Assembly (NCBI GenBank): GCA_945865325.1
Contig: CAMBFA010000005.1
Span: 1 to 57,205 of the forward strand
Direction: 5' to 3'
Origin: Candidatus Kuenenia stuttgartensis
GTDB lineage: Bacteria; Planctomycetota; Planctomycetia; Pirellulales; UBA1268
Length of the DNA stretch: 57,205 nt
Shown here: piece after piece, positions 8,963-17,730 of the stretch
How positions within the stretch are numbered: position 1 is the first letter of the stretch
How the letters are laid out: every line of letters begins with the position of its first letter
Position numbers and translations under genes: made by a program
Notes under the pieces: model-generated
Database searches by the model: none
The model's input: only the letters and a program-made list of their open reading frames with translations
Told to the model about the DNA's origin: nothing

Positions 8963-9330
8963 CGGACCATCCCCGTCCCCACATCCGGTTCCATGGCGAT
9001 CGCTTCAGGTCCGCGAGGCCGTTCGTCCGCGGAGCGCCGTTGTTCGTCGCGCCACACTGCCGCCCAGAGACCACTAGCGAGCACCAAGAGCACGAGCGTC
9101 GACACCACCGGGAAGGGAGCGCGGGGACGGCGGGGGCGTTCCCTGAAGCCCACACCGGGCTGGCCCGCGACGTCAGCGACGGCAATCACCGGGACGATGA
9201 CCGACGCTTCGCCGGGGAACACCGGCACCTCCGGCCACCCCGCCGCCAAGGGTTTATCGAGTCTGGGAAACCTGGCGATCACCACCATCCCGAGCGTGTT
9301 CCCTCCCAGAGCGTGAACGACAGACCGCAT
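8959..9330 (-). CDS. small single-pass membrane protein, coupled to the P-loop genes
   Basis: A 123-residue reading starting at ATG 9330. One hydrophobic segment (FPVVSTLVLLVLASGLWAAVW, about 73-93) follows a basic patch (RERPRRPR), so the C-terminal 30 residues would lie outside the cytoplasm. The N-terminal 60 residues are soluble and Pro/Val-rich. The stop codon overlaps the start of the CpsD-like gene as ATGA, which is the main reason to believe it is real. The exact start is uncertain because the frame stays open upstream. A role as membrane anchor for the two following ATPase-like proteins is plausible but unproven. Confidence 0.45.
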   Translation of the reverse strand: MRSVVHALGGNTLGMVVIARFPRLDKPLAAGWPEVPVFPGEASVIVPVIAVADVAGQPGVGFRERPRRPRAPFPVVSTLVLLVLASGLWAAVWRDEQRRSADERPRGPEAIAMEPDVGTGMVR

Positions 9331-9610
9331 CGTCCGACGCACTGACCCGGACGGCCGGAGCCTGCCGACCACCGAGCCCTTCCCGGTCCATCGGCCCCGC
9401 AACGCGCGGCGCTTGAGGGGGAGCCGGGGGGGACCGCCATTCCCCCTCGCCACCCCAGTTTCCCGGGCAAGAAGGGCCCCAATTGTTTCCCGCCGCCGCT
9501 CCGAGTGTCGCAGTATGCCCGCCCCCCCCAGTCGCCTATCATGATTCGTCCTCTCCACGCACCCACTCCCTGAAACCCAGCCCCGGCGGCTCCCGTTCGC
9601 CGGCCCCACC

Positions 9611-12600
9611 ATGACCACGCTTCCCCGTGACGTTCGCCAAAAGGCCTTCAGCGAGCTCCTCGCCACCCGCATTGCCGTCCTCGACGGCGCTATGGGAACC
9701 ATGGTCCACGCCCTCGGGCTCGACGAGAACGGCTTCCGGGGCGAGGCTTTCCGCGACCACCCAAAGGATCTGAAGAACTGCATCGACATCCTCGTTCTCA
9801 CGCAGGGGGACGCGATCCGGGGGATCCACGCGGCCTATCTGGAGGCCGGGGCCGACATCGTCGAGACCAACACCTTCGGCGCCACCGCCTTGGCCCTGGC
9901 CGACTTCGGCCTCGAAGACCGGGTCCGCGAGCTGAACCTCGCCGCGGCCAAACTCGCGCGCGACGCCGCCGACGCCGCCACTGCCAAGACCCCCGACCGT
10001 CCCCGGTTCGTGGCCGGCTCGATCGGACCGACGAACAAACAGCTTTCGATCGCCGGCAACGTCAACGACCCCGGCCACCGCGACGTCACCTTCGACCAGA
10101 TGGTGGCCAACTACCGCGCGCAGGTCGAGGCGCTCCTCGAGGGGGACGTCGACGTCATCCTCGCCGAGACGGCCTTCGACACCCTCGTTCTGAAAGCCTG
10201 CCTTTTCGCCATCGAGGAGACCTTCCGTTCGACTGGGATTCGACTTCCGGTGATGGCGTCGTTCACCGTCTTCGAAGGGGGGCGAACGCTCTCCGCCCAG
10301 ACGGTCGAAGCCTGCTGGAAGAGCCTCTCCCACGCCGATCTGGTCAGCGTCGGGATCAATTGCGCCCTCGGTGCCGAGAAGCTCCGCACGCACCTGGCAG
10401 ATCTCTGCCGGATCGCTCCGATCCCGGTCAGCTGCTACCCCAACGCCGGGCTCCCCAACGCCCTCGGCGGCTTTGACGAGACCCCCGCCTCGATGGCCCG
10501 GGTGCTCGGCGATTTTGCCCGGGAGGGATGGCTCAACATCATCGGCGGCTGCTGTGGGACGACGCCGGCCCACATCAAGGCGATCGCCGAGGCGGTCGCC
10601 AAACACCCGCCGCGGGTTCCCCCGGCAGACTCGGATCGCTCCCGCTACTCGGGGCTCGAGATGCTCGAGATCCGCCCCGAGAGCAGCTTCACGATCATCG
10701 GCGAACGGACGAACGTCACAGGCTCGAAGGCCTTTGCCAGGCTGATCCGCGAGGAGCGCTACGAGGAGGCCGTCAGCGTCGCCCGCCAGCAGGTCGAGAA
10801 CGGCGCTAACATCATCGACATCAACGTCGACGAGGGGATGCTCGACGGCCCGACGGTGATGACGAAGTTCCTCACGCTCCTCTCGAGCGAGCCGGAGGTC
10901 GCCCGTGTCCCGGTGATGATCGATAGCTCCGACTGGCGGGTGCTCGAGGCCGGCCTCAAGTGCCTCCAGGGGAAGGGGATCGTCAACTCCATCAGCCTCA
11001 AGGAGGGGGAGGAGGATTTCCTCCGCAAGGCGAGGACGGTCCGTCGCTACGGTGCCGCTGTCGTCGTCATGGCCTTCGATGAGGAGGGGCAGGCGGCCGA
11101 TGCCGACCGCAAGGTGGCGATCTGTCAGCGCGCCTATCGGCTCCTCACCGAGCAAGCCGGATTCGCGGCGCAGGATATCATCTTCGACCCCAACATCCTC
11201 ACCGTCGCGACCGGCATCGAGGAGCACAACCGCTACGCCATCAACTTTATCGAGGCGACCCGGCGGATCAAGGAGGCGATGCCGCTGGTGAAGGTGTCAG
11301 GAGGGGTGAGCAACATCTCCTTCTCGTTCCGTGGCAACGACGCCGTCCGCGAGGCGATGCACGCCGCCTTCCTCTACCACGCCATCCGTGCCGGGATGGA
11401 GATGGGGATCGTCAATGCGGGGCAACTGGCCGTCTACCAGGAGATCGATCCACTGCTCCTCGAGCGGATCGAGGATGTCCTCTTCGACCGCCGTCCAGAC
11501 GCCACCGACCGGCTCATCGAATTCGCCGAGCGGGTCAAACACCGTGACCCCGGCGACGTCGCGAAGGCCGATTCGTGGCGCGACCTCGACGTCGAGGCGC
11601 GGCTCCAGCATGCGCTTTTGAAGGGAATCGCCGACCACGTCGAGGCCGACGTTGAGGAGGCACGGGGGAAGTATGCGGCGAGCCTCGAGATCATCGAGGG
11701 GCCGCTGATGAGCGGCATGCAGGTCGTCGGCGATCTGTTTGGCCAGGGGAAGATGTTCCTCCCGCAGGTCGTGAAGAGCGCGCGGGTCATGAAGCGGGCG
11801 GTCGAATACCTCAAGCCGTTCATGGAGGCGGAGAAGCAGGGGCAGGAACAGACCTCCCGCGGCCGGGTGCTGATGGCCACGGTGCGCGGCGACGTTCACG
11901 ACATCGGTAAGAACATCGTCGGCGTGGTCCTCGGCTGCAACGGCTACGAGGTGCTCGACCTCGGGGTGATGATCTCGGCGGCGAAGATCCTGGAGACGGC
12001 CCGGGCTGAGAAGGTCGATATCGTCGGCCTCTCCGGTCTGATCACGCCGAGCCTCGAGGAGATGGTCCACGTGGCCGAGGAGTTCGAGCGCGAGGGGCTC
12101 ACCGTGCCGATCCTCATCGGTGGCGCTACGACCTCCGCCCGGCACACGGCAGTGAAGATCGCGCCGAAATACTCCGGTAATATTGTCCACGTTCTCGATG
12201 CCTCGCGGGCTGCCGGTGTCGTGGAGAAGCTCATCAATCCTGTCAGCCGGGAGGGATTCGCGCGGGACAATCGCGCCGCCCAAACGCGGGATGTGGAAAA
12301 CTTCAAGCGACGGCAACTGGCGACGCTCGTACCCCTGGAAGACGCCCGCGCGAAGCCTTGGACGACCGACTGGTCGACGGCCCCGATCGACGTGCCGTCG
12401 TTCCTGGGAATCAGCCGTCTCGACACGATCCCCCTGGCGGAGCTCGTTCCCTACATCGATTGGTCGCCGTTCTTCCAGGCCTGGGAATTGAAGGGGAAGT
12501 TTCCGGCGATCCTCGATGACGCCGTGGTCGGCACCGAGGCCCGCCGGCTCCACGAGGATGCCCGCCAATTGATGGATCGCATCGTGGCCGAGGGGAGCCT

Positions 12601-13306
12601 CCAGGCCCGCGGCGTGTACGGATTCTTCGCCGCCAATACCCAGGGTGACGACATCCTCCTCTACACCGACGAGTCGCGAACGAAGGAGTTCGGCCGCGTC
12701 CACACCCTCCGGCAGCAGTGGGAGCGGAAGGGGCAGGACACCTTCCATGCCCTCGCCGACTTCATCGCCCCGGTCGGGAGCGGTCGCAACGACTACCTCG
12801 GCGCCTTCGCTTGCACCGCCGGTCACGGGTGCGAAGCCCTTTGCGCCGGCTTCGACAAGGCCCAAGACGACTATTCGTCGATCCTCGTCAAGGCGATTGC
12901 CGACCGCTTCGCCGAGGCGGCCGCCGAGTGGCTCCATGCAAAAGTCCGCCGCGAATGGGGCTTCGGCCGGTCCGAGGGGCTCACCACCGAGGATCTCTTC
13001 GAGGAGAAGTACCGCGGCATCCGCCCGGCGCCCGGATACCCCGCCTGCCCGGACCATACCGAGAAGCTCGCTCTGTTTGATTGGCTCGGGGCCAGGGAGG
13101 CAGCCGGCATGGAGCTCACCGAGAGCTTTGCGATGATGCCGGCGGCAAGCGTCAGCGGCCTTTACTTCGCCCATCCGGAGGCCCGCTATTTTGCGGTTGA
13201 CCGGATCACGAAGGAGCAGGTCGAGGACTACGCCGGTCGCAAGGGGATGACGGTAGCAGAGATGGAGCGTTGGCTGGCCCCGAACCTCGGCTACGACCGC
13301 GACTAA
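9611..13306 (+). CDS. metH: cobalamin-dependent methionine synthase
   Basis: MetH transfers the methyl group of 5-methyltetrahydrofolate through cob(I)alamin to homocysteine. At 1231 residues it is full-length (E. coli 1227). The homocysteine domain (about 1-330) carries the zinc ligands C251, C314 and C315 ([10 protein letters not shown]). The pterin domain follows ([15 protein letters not shown], about 360-620). The B12 domain has the cap helices and the DVHDIGKN motif with the cobalt-ligating H763. The C-terminal activation domain (about 900-1231) binds S-adenosylmethionine for reductive reactivation. I see no cobalamin or SAM riboswitch in the 280 bp upstream. A weak TATCAT box lies at 9535-9540. 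Confidence 0.98.
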   Translation: MTTLPRDVRQKAFSELLATRIAVLDGAMGTMVHALGLDENGFRGEAFRDHPKDLKNCIDILVLTQGDAIRGIHAAYLEAGADIVETNTFGATALALADFGLEDRVRELNLAAAKLARDAADAATAKTPDRPRFVAGSIGPTNKQLSIAGNVNDPGHRDVTFDQMVANYRAQVEALLEGDVDVILAETAFDTLVLKACLFAIEETFRSTGIRLPVMASFTVFEGGRTLSAQTVEACWKSLSHADLVSVGINCALGAEKLRTHLADLCRIAPIPVSCYPNAGLPNALGGFDETPASMARVLGDFAREGWLNIIGGCCGTTPAHIKAIAEAVAKHPPRVPPADSDRSRYSGLEMLEIRPESSFTIIGERTNVTGSKAFARLIREERYEEAVSVARQQVENGANIIDINVDEGMLDGPTVMTKFLTLLSSEPEVARVPVMIDSSDWRVLEAGLKCLQGKGIVNSISLKEGEEDFLRKARTVRRYGAAVVVMAFDEEGQAADADRKVAICQRAYRLLTEQAGFAAQDIIFDPNILTVATGIEEHNRYAINFIEATRRIKEAMPLVKVSGGVSNISFSFRGNDAVREAMHAAFLYHAIRAGMEMGIVNAGQLAVYQEIDPLLLERIEDVLFDRRPDATDRLIEFAERVKHRDPGDVAKADSWRDLDVEARLQHALLKGIADHVEADVEEARGKYAASLEIIEGPLMSGMQVVGDLFGQGKMFLPQVVKSARVMKRAVEYLKPFMEAEKQGQEQTSRGRVLMATVRGDVHDIGKNIVGVVLGCNGYEVLDLGVMISAAKILETARAEKVDIVGLSGLITPSLEEMVHVAEEFEREGLTVPILIGGATTSARHTAVKIAPKYSGNIVHVLDASRAAGVVEKLINPVSREGFARDNRAAQTRDVENFKRRQLATLVPLEDARAKPWTTDWSTAPIDVPSFLGISRLDTIPLAELVPYIDWSPFFQAWELKGKFPAILDDAVVGTEARRLHEDARQLMDRIVAEGSLQARGVYGFFAANTQGDDILLYTDESRTKEFGRVHTLRQQWERKGQDTFHALADFIAPVGSGRNDYLGAFACTAGHGCEALCAGFDKAQDDYSSILVKAIADRFAEAAAEWLHAKVRREWGFGRSEGLTTEDLFEEKYRGIRPAPGYPACPDHTEKLALFDWLGAREAAGMELTESFAMMPAASVSGLYFAHPEARYFAVDRITKEQVEDYAGRKGMTVAEMERWLAPNLGYDRD

Positions 13307-13453
13307 CGCTCCGCGGTTTCCCCGGGCTCGGCCGCGCCACCGCCCCAGGCTGAGCGGTCATGACGATTGTGCCGGCCGCGCGGACCGGCCTCCGGGGGGA
13401 ACGGGCTCATTCCGTCGGCCCGGCCTGCCGAACAGAGGGATGGAGGTCGATCC

Positions 13454-14503
13454 ATGCCCCGCCGCGCCGCAGGCCCGCCGAAGTCAGTACCCCCGGGCCG
13501 CCCCGAGCCGACGGCACTCCCCCAGTTGCCGGGCCCGCTGCCGGTGATTGTGAAGCGCCAGCGCGGACGGCGCGTGATCCTCGATGTCAGCCCCGCCGTG
13601 GAGACTGGCCCGGCCTCGAACGCCCTCTTCGTGGAGCGATTCCTGACCTACGTGCGCCACGAGCGCGGCCTCGCCGACAACACGCTCCAGGCTTACGCCC
13701 GCGATCTCCGCGATTTCAGCGCCTGGCTCGGGGGGCGAAACGCCGCTGCGATCTCGATCCGCGATCTCGGCGACTACCTCGGCTATCTCTCGAAGAAGGG
13801 GCTGGCCCGGGCGAGCGTGGCCCGGCAGGCGGCGACCCTGCGGGTCTTCTTTGCCTTCCTCCAGCTCGAAGGGACCGTTCAAGAGAGCCCGGCCGAACTC
13901 CTCGCCGCCTCGCGCCGCGACGACACCATGCCCGGTGCCATGTCGCCCGAGCAGGTCGATCGCCTCCTCGCCAGCCCCGACGGCAGGTCTCCGACGGGCC
14001 AGCGGGACAAAGCTCTCCTCGAGCTGCTCTACGCCACCGGCTGCCGGGCTTCGGAGATTTCGTCGCTGAAGATCACCGACATCCATCTCGCCGAATGCTT
14101 CTGCACCTGTCACGGCAAAGGGAACAAAGAACGCGTTGTGCCGCTCGGCGCTCGGGCGGTGCACGCCGTCCGCACCTGGATCAATGGCCACCGCGGCACC
14201 TATGCCACCAAGCCCGAGGGAATCCCGCCGTGGGCGCTGCTCTCGTCGCGCGGCAACCGGCTGTCACGGATGCGAATCTGGGAGATCGTCACCGACCATG
14301 CCCGGAAGGCGGGTGTTCCCCCCGATATCGGCCCCCACACCCTCCGCCACAGCTTCGCGACCCATCTCGTCGCCGGAGGAGTCGATCTGCGTCATGTCCA
14401 GGAGATGCTCGGCCACGCGAGCATCGCCACCACGCAGCGCTACACGCATGTCGACGCCGGCCGGCTCAAGGGGATCCACGGCCGCTTCCACCCGCGTGGG
14501 TGA
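13454..14503 (+). CDS. tyrosine recombinase XerC/XerD-like
   Basis: A site-specific recombinase of 349 residues. The N-terminal SAM-like core-binding domain (FVERFLTYVRHERGL onward, about 60-145) is followed by the catalytic domain with all six signature positions visible: R198 in GCRASEI, K222 in GKGNKER, H295 and R298 in HTLRHSF, H321 in GHASI and nucleophile Y330 in QRYTHV. This fits the chromosome-dimer resolving XerC/D rather than a phage integrase, and no att site or phage gene is nearby. The first 45 residues are basic and poorly conserved in type, so the true start could be further in. Whether it is XerC or XerD cannot be decided from one paralog. Confidence 0.88.
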   Translation: MPRRAAGPPKSVPPGRPEPTALPQLPGPLPVIVKRQRGRRVILDVSPAVETGPASNALFVERFLTYVRHERGLADNTLQAYARDLRDFSAWLGGRNAAAISIRDLGDYLGYLSKKGLARASVARQAATLRVFFAFLQLEGTVQESPAELLAASRRDDTMPGAMSPEQVDRLLASPDGRSPTGQRDKALLELLYATGCRASEISSLKITDIHLAECFCTCHGKGNKERVVPLGARAVHAVRTWINGHRGTYATKPEGIPPWALLSSRGNRLSRMRIWEIVTDHARKAGVPPDIGPHTLRHSFATHLVAGGVDLRHVQEMLGHASIATTQRYTHVDAGRLKGIHGRFHPRG

Positions 14504-14592
14504 ACCACCACCCCGGGGCTTGTCGCCGCTTCGGCAGAAGGACCACCCACAGATCTCACCACCCGCAAAGTGCATCGGGGCGACACCCGACG

Positions 14593-15087
14593 TCAGCCCT
14601 TCTTCGGCGGCGTGAACTTGATCTTCCGGATCAACTCCACCACCTGGCCGTTCTCCACCTTCCCCGACACGGCCGTGATCGCCTTGACGACGTTGGCGTA
14701 TTTGAGGGCGTAATCGGCGTCGAACTCGACCTCCGTCTTTTCGGCGAGCGAGTTGGGGCCGCTGTCGGCCCCGACCAGCCCGACGATCCGCTTCCGGAGC
14801 TCGTCGAAGTCGGCGACAGGGGTGCCGTTCATCGCGATCGCGGCCAGGCTCCCGTCGGGCGCGGCCGAGAGCTTCACCCGGACCGGCGGCACCTGCTGGT
14901 CGTCCGGGGCCGCCGCCGCTGCAGCCGCGATCGGCATGCGGATGTCGAAATCCCCCTCCGGGGAGACGACCTTCAGGGTGCACATGAAGAACGACATCAA
15001 CTGGAAGACGACGTCGATCATCGGCGTCATGTTGATCTCGACCTTGTCGGTCAATCCCGAGCTGGATCTGCGTGCCATTTGGTTCAC
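14593..15087 (-). CDS. ExbD/TolR family biopolymer transport protein (second copy)
   Basis: A 164-residue ExbD/TolR protein with one membrane helix at about 22-42. The proton-relay aspartate is D25 in NMTPMIDVVFQL. The periplasmic part (about 50-164) has a long Ala run (IAAAAAAAPDD) and ends in the usual helix-strand repeat (YANVVKAITAVSGK, then IRKIKF). The GTG at 15087 overlaps the upstream exbD stop (GTGA); ATG 15078 is the alternative start. With ExbB it should form a proton-driven motor, but its partner is not TonB in this window. Confidence 0.88.
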   Translation of the reverse strand: MNQMARRSSSGLTDKVEINMTPMIDVVFQLMSFFMCTLKVVSPEGDFDIRMPIAAAAAAAPDDQQVPPVRVKLSAAPDGSLAAIAMNGTPVADFDELRKRIVGLVGADSGPNSLAEKTEVEFDADYALKYANVVKAITAVSGKVENGQVVELIRKIKFTPPKKG

Positions 15088-15524
15088 CGCCTGTCGTCGT
15101 ACTGCGCCCGGAGGGCGAACCGCTCAAAACCCTTCTCCTGGCAGATGCGGATGATGTCCTGCACCTCCCCCGTCTTCGCCCGGCCATCGGCCCGGACAAT
15201 GATCGTCGCTGAATTCGGTTCGCGATTCTCGTCGATCATGACCGTCTTTTCGCGCTCTAGGTAGGCCCCGATATCGCGGACGGCGACGAGCTCGCCGGCG
15301 TAGATCACCGAGCCGGCATTCGTGAGTTGGAGCGTGATCGGCTTCTCGATGACTCCTTCGGCCGGCTTTGCGAGCTGGCTCGACGGCAGCTGGATGCGGT
15401 CATCCTGCTCCGCCTCCGAGAAGTTCATCACGAACATGAAGAACGTGATCAACTGAAACGTCATGTCGATCATTGGCGTCATGTCGATCTCGGTATTCGA
15501 CGGACCGCCGTTGCGTTTGGCCAT
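15084..15524 (-). CDS. ExbD/TolR family biopolymer transport protein (first copy)
   Basis: A 146-residue ExbD/TolR protein. The single helix spans about 19-38, and the essential aspartate is D20 in DMTPMIDMTFQL. The periplasmic domain ends with the conserved ATIIVRADGRAKTGEVQDII segment. It lies 50 nt downstream of exbB and overlaps the second exbD by 4 nt. Two unlike ExbD copies behind one ExbB suggest a hetero-oligomeric stator, as is common in planctomycetes (inference). Confidence 0.9.
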   Translation of the reverse strand: MAKRNGGPSNTEIDMTPMIDMTFQLITFFMFVMNFSEAEQDDRIQLPSSQLAKPAEGVIEKPITLQLTNAGSVIYAGELVAVRDIGAYLEREKTVMIDENREPNSATIIVRADGRAKTGEVQDIIRICQEKGFERFALRAQYDDRR

Positions 15525-15574
15525 GGGTCGAATCGCTCCGGGGAAGATCCGCTACGGGGAAGGAGAGCCACTCG

Positions 15575-16432
15575 TCACTTCTTGACGCCCATCGTCTGGA
15601 AGCGCGACATCAGCCTCTCCGACTCTTCGGCGACCTCACCGTTGAGCTTCTGGAGCCAGTTCTTGAACAGCGCGAAGCAGGCGATAGCCGGGATCGCCAG
15701 CCACAGCCCGATGAGCGTCGTGATCAGCGCCTGGGAGATGCCGATGGCCAGCTCCGACGGCTTGGGGGCTGTCGCCGACTTGGCGATCACCATGAACGCC
15801 CCGACCATCCCGTCGACCGTCCCGAGGAGGCCGAACATCGGCGCCAGCGCCCCGATCAACGACACGTAGCTGATCTTATGCTCGAGTTTCATCGCCTCAT
15901 CGTCCTCCGTTTCCTGCATCGCCTCCACGGCGGCGGGATGGCCGGACTGGAGTTTGCCCATGCCGGCCGCGAGCACGTGGCCGAGATAGGAGTCATCGGC
16001 CTTGGCCAGATCGTAGGCTTGCTGAAATTCCTTGGCCTCCAGATGGGCTTCGAAACCGTCGCGGAGTGCCTTCGGCATCAGCGCCTCGCGGCGGATCTGG
16101 AGGAAGCACATCACCAGGAGCGCGACGAGGGCAAACGAGAGAAGGAGAAAGATGATCACATACCGCAGACCGAGCGCGTTGTAGTAGAAGGCGAGCATGC
16201 TCTCCCCCTCGGCCGGTGCCCCCTCCTCGTCGGCGAGATCGTCCTGGGCGACGGCGACGGTCGGGGAGAGAACGGGCCCGATGGCCGCCGCCGACGGCAG
16301 GAGGAGCGCCACGGCAAGCGCCGCCCGCGACAGCGTCGCACGGAGGCCCCGTAGAAGCGCTGAGCCCACCTCCGGGAGCAGCGCCGCGCCACCGCCGTAT
16401 CCACTCACCACCTCGATCGCAGCCGACTGCAT
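15575..16432 (-). CDS. MotA/TolQ/ExbB proton channel protein with exported N-terminus
   Basis: A 285-residue ExbB/TolQ protein. It begins with a signal-like hydrophobic segment (about 35-52) and an acidic linker (DDLADEEGAPAEGE), then the canonical core: helix 1 at about 91-112, cytoplasmic loop with GHVLAAGMGKLQSG, and helices 2 and 3 at about 188-214 and 233-255 containing LIGALAPMFGLLGTVDGMV. The ATG at 16432 has a GGAGA ribosome site 5 nt upstream. Together with the two ExbD genes it should use the proton motive force to drive work across the envelope. The neighbouring TPR proteins are likely partners or cargo adaptors. Confidence 0.9.
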   Translation of the reverse strand: MQSAAIEVVSGYGGGAALLPEVGSALLRGLRATLSRAALAVALLLPSAAAIGPVLSPTVAVAQDDLADEEGAPAEGESMLAFYYNALGLRYVIIFLLLSFALVALLVMCFLQIRREALMPKALRDGFEAHLEAKEFQQAYDLAKADDSYLGHVLAAGMGKLQSGHPAAVEAMQETEDDEAMKLEHKISYVSLIGALAPMFGLLGTVDGMVGAFMVIAKSATAPKPSELAIGISQALITTLIGLWLAIPAIACFALFKNWLQKLNGEVAEESERLMSRFQTMGVKK

Positions 16433-16605
16433 GCTCGTCTCCTAAAATGTCGATCCGACCGATCCCCTCACACCTGATCCCCGATTCCAACGACCGGCCG
16501 GTGACTCCGGAAGCCGCCCACGGTCCCAGACCCGATGGATCGTACGTCACCTGGGTTCGTCGCCTCAAGCCGGGGTGCCGGAACGGGCCTCCGCCCCCCC
16601 TTCGA

Positions 16606-17730
16606 TCATGGCTTCGCCGCCGTAAGTTTCTTCGCCCACCGCGAGCCAGGATAGCTCGTTTCGAGCGTCGATCGGGCCTCCCTGGAGCGCTCCGGATTGG
16701 CCCCCTTCTCCCACAGCTCAACGAGGTTGTAGAGGGCTTCGGCGTGATTCTCGGGGGCCTTGTTGTAGACGAGATCGACGGTGAGGAACGCGATCAGGGC
16801 ATCCTGCTCCTTCCCCGCCACGGCCCGGTAGGCCTGACCGAGGGCATTGTAGGCCCGGCCGAGCACCTCCCCGTCCTCCGGATCGGCCTGCTGGATGACC
16901 GACTGGACGAGCGTGATCGCCTCCTCGGGCTTGCCGAGTTGGGCCAGACAACGGGCCCGCCCCAGCTCGGCCGCACGCTTCTGGGCGGCGCTGGCTTCGT
17001 CGGTGGTGCGGATCTGCACCGCCGCATCGTATTCCCCCAGGGCCTCGGCATATTTCCCCTGATCGAGGAGCATCGCCGCCCTGGCCGAAGCCGCCCGGAC
17101 CTTGAAGGACGGTGGCCCCTTCGCAAGCTGCCCAAACGCGGCCAAAGCGTTGTCGATCCTCCCGGCCCGCGCCAGGAGGTCCCCCAGAAGCTCCTGCATG
17201 TCATAGGCGTGGTGGCTCTCCGGGTGCTTCGTCACGAAATCGGCCACGAGCTTCCCCGGCTCACGGGGATCACCCCCGGCGGCCAGCGCCACGCGCGCCG
17301 TCGCCGCCGCCCGCACATAGTCGACCTCGTCGAGGAGGATGGGCTCGGCGCCGTCGAGATCGTTTGCACCGATCTTGGCCAATTCCTCGAGCGCGTCGGC
17401 CGCCCGACCGCGGAGCAGCATCGAGCGGGCCGACTTCAGCTCCGCAGGCTCGGCGCCGAACTGCACCTCCCGAATCTGGTCGACGGGGATCTTCTTGGTT
17501 TCTCCCGAACGATCCTCGAGCTGAATCTCGTTGGCGTCCGTCGCCGTCACACGGCCGGAGAGCGTGCCGGCGGTTGTCACCACCCGGTCGGCCGTCTGCG
17601 CGGCGGCCTCGCCCCCGGCAGGAAGGAGCCCGACGAGGAGGACGGGGAGGAACCATGGGGCGGGGATCGCTCCCCGGCGGATGAACGTCGGCATGGCGGG
17701 GGGATTCCTGGTCGAGCGGGCGGGCGTCAT
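16606..17730 (-). CDS. exported TPR protein
   Basis: A 374-residue protein with a signal peptide (APWFLPVLLVGLLPAGGEAAAQ, about 24-45). A small beta domain follows at about 50-92 (LSGRVTATDANEIQLEDRSG, IPVDQIREVQF), of the type found before TPRs in planctomycete exported proteins. The rest is tetratricopeptide helices: YDMQELLGDLLARAGRIDNALAAF, GKYAEALGEYDAA, LGKPEEAITLVQS. The ATG at 17730 overlaps the stop of the giant TPR gene; MPTFIRR at 17694 is an alternative start. It probably scaffolds an envelope complex with the ExbBD motor encoded downstream. Confidence 0.8.
   Translation of the reverse strand: MTPARSTRNPPAMPTFIRRGAIPAPWFLPVLLVGLLPAGGEAAAQTADRVVTTAGTLSGRVTATDANEIQLEDRSGETKKIPVDQIREVQFGAEPAELKSARSMLLRGRAADALEELAKIGANDLDGAEPILLDEVDYVRAAATARVALAAGGDPREPGKLVADFVTKHPESHHAYDMQELLGDLLARAGRIDNALAAFGQLAKGPPSFKVRAASARAAMLLDQGKYAEALGEYDAAVQIRTTDEASAAQKRAAELGRARCLAQLGKPEEAITLVQSVIQQADPEDGEVLGRAYNALGQAYRAVAGKEQDALIAFLTVDLVYNKAPENHAEALYNLVELWEKGANPERSREARSTLETSYPGSRWAKKLTAAKP

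Noticed and set aside
9331-9610. Cobalamin or SAM riboswitch upstream of metH
   Set aside because: No B12-box-like sequence or conserved SAM aptamer core is visible; the stretch is plain GC-rich sequence.
13454-14503. Phage or integron integrase
   Set aside because: No attachment site, tRNA target, cassette or phage gene is adjacent, and the protein looks like a housekeeping Xer recombinase.
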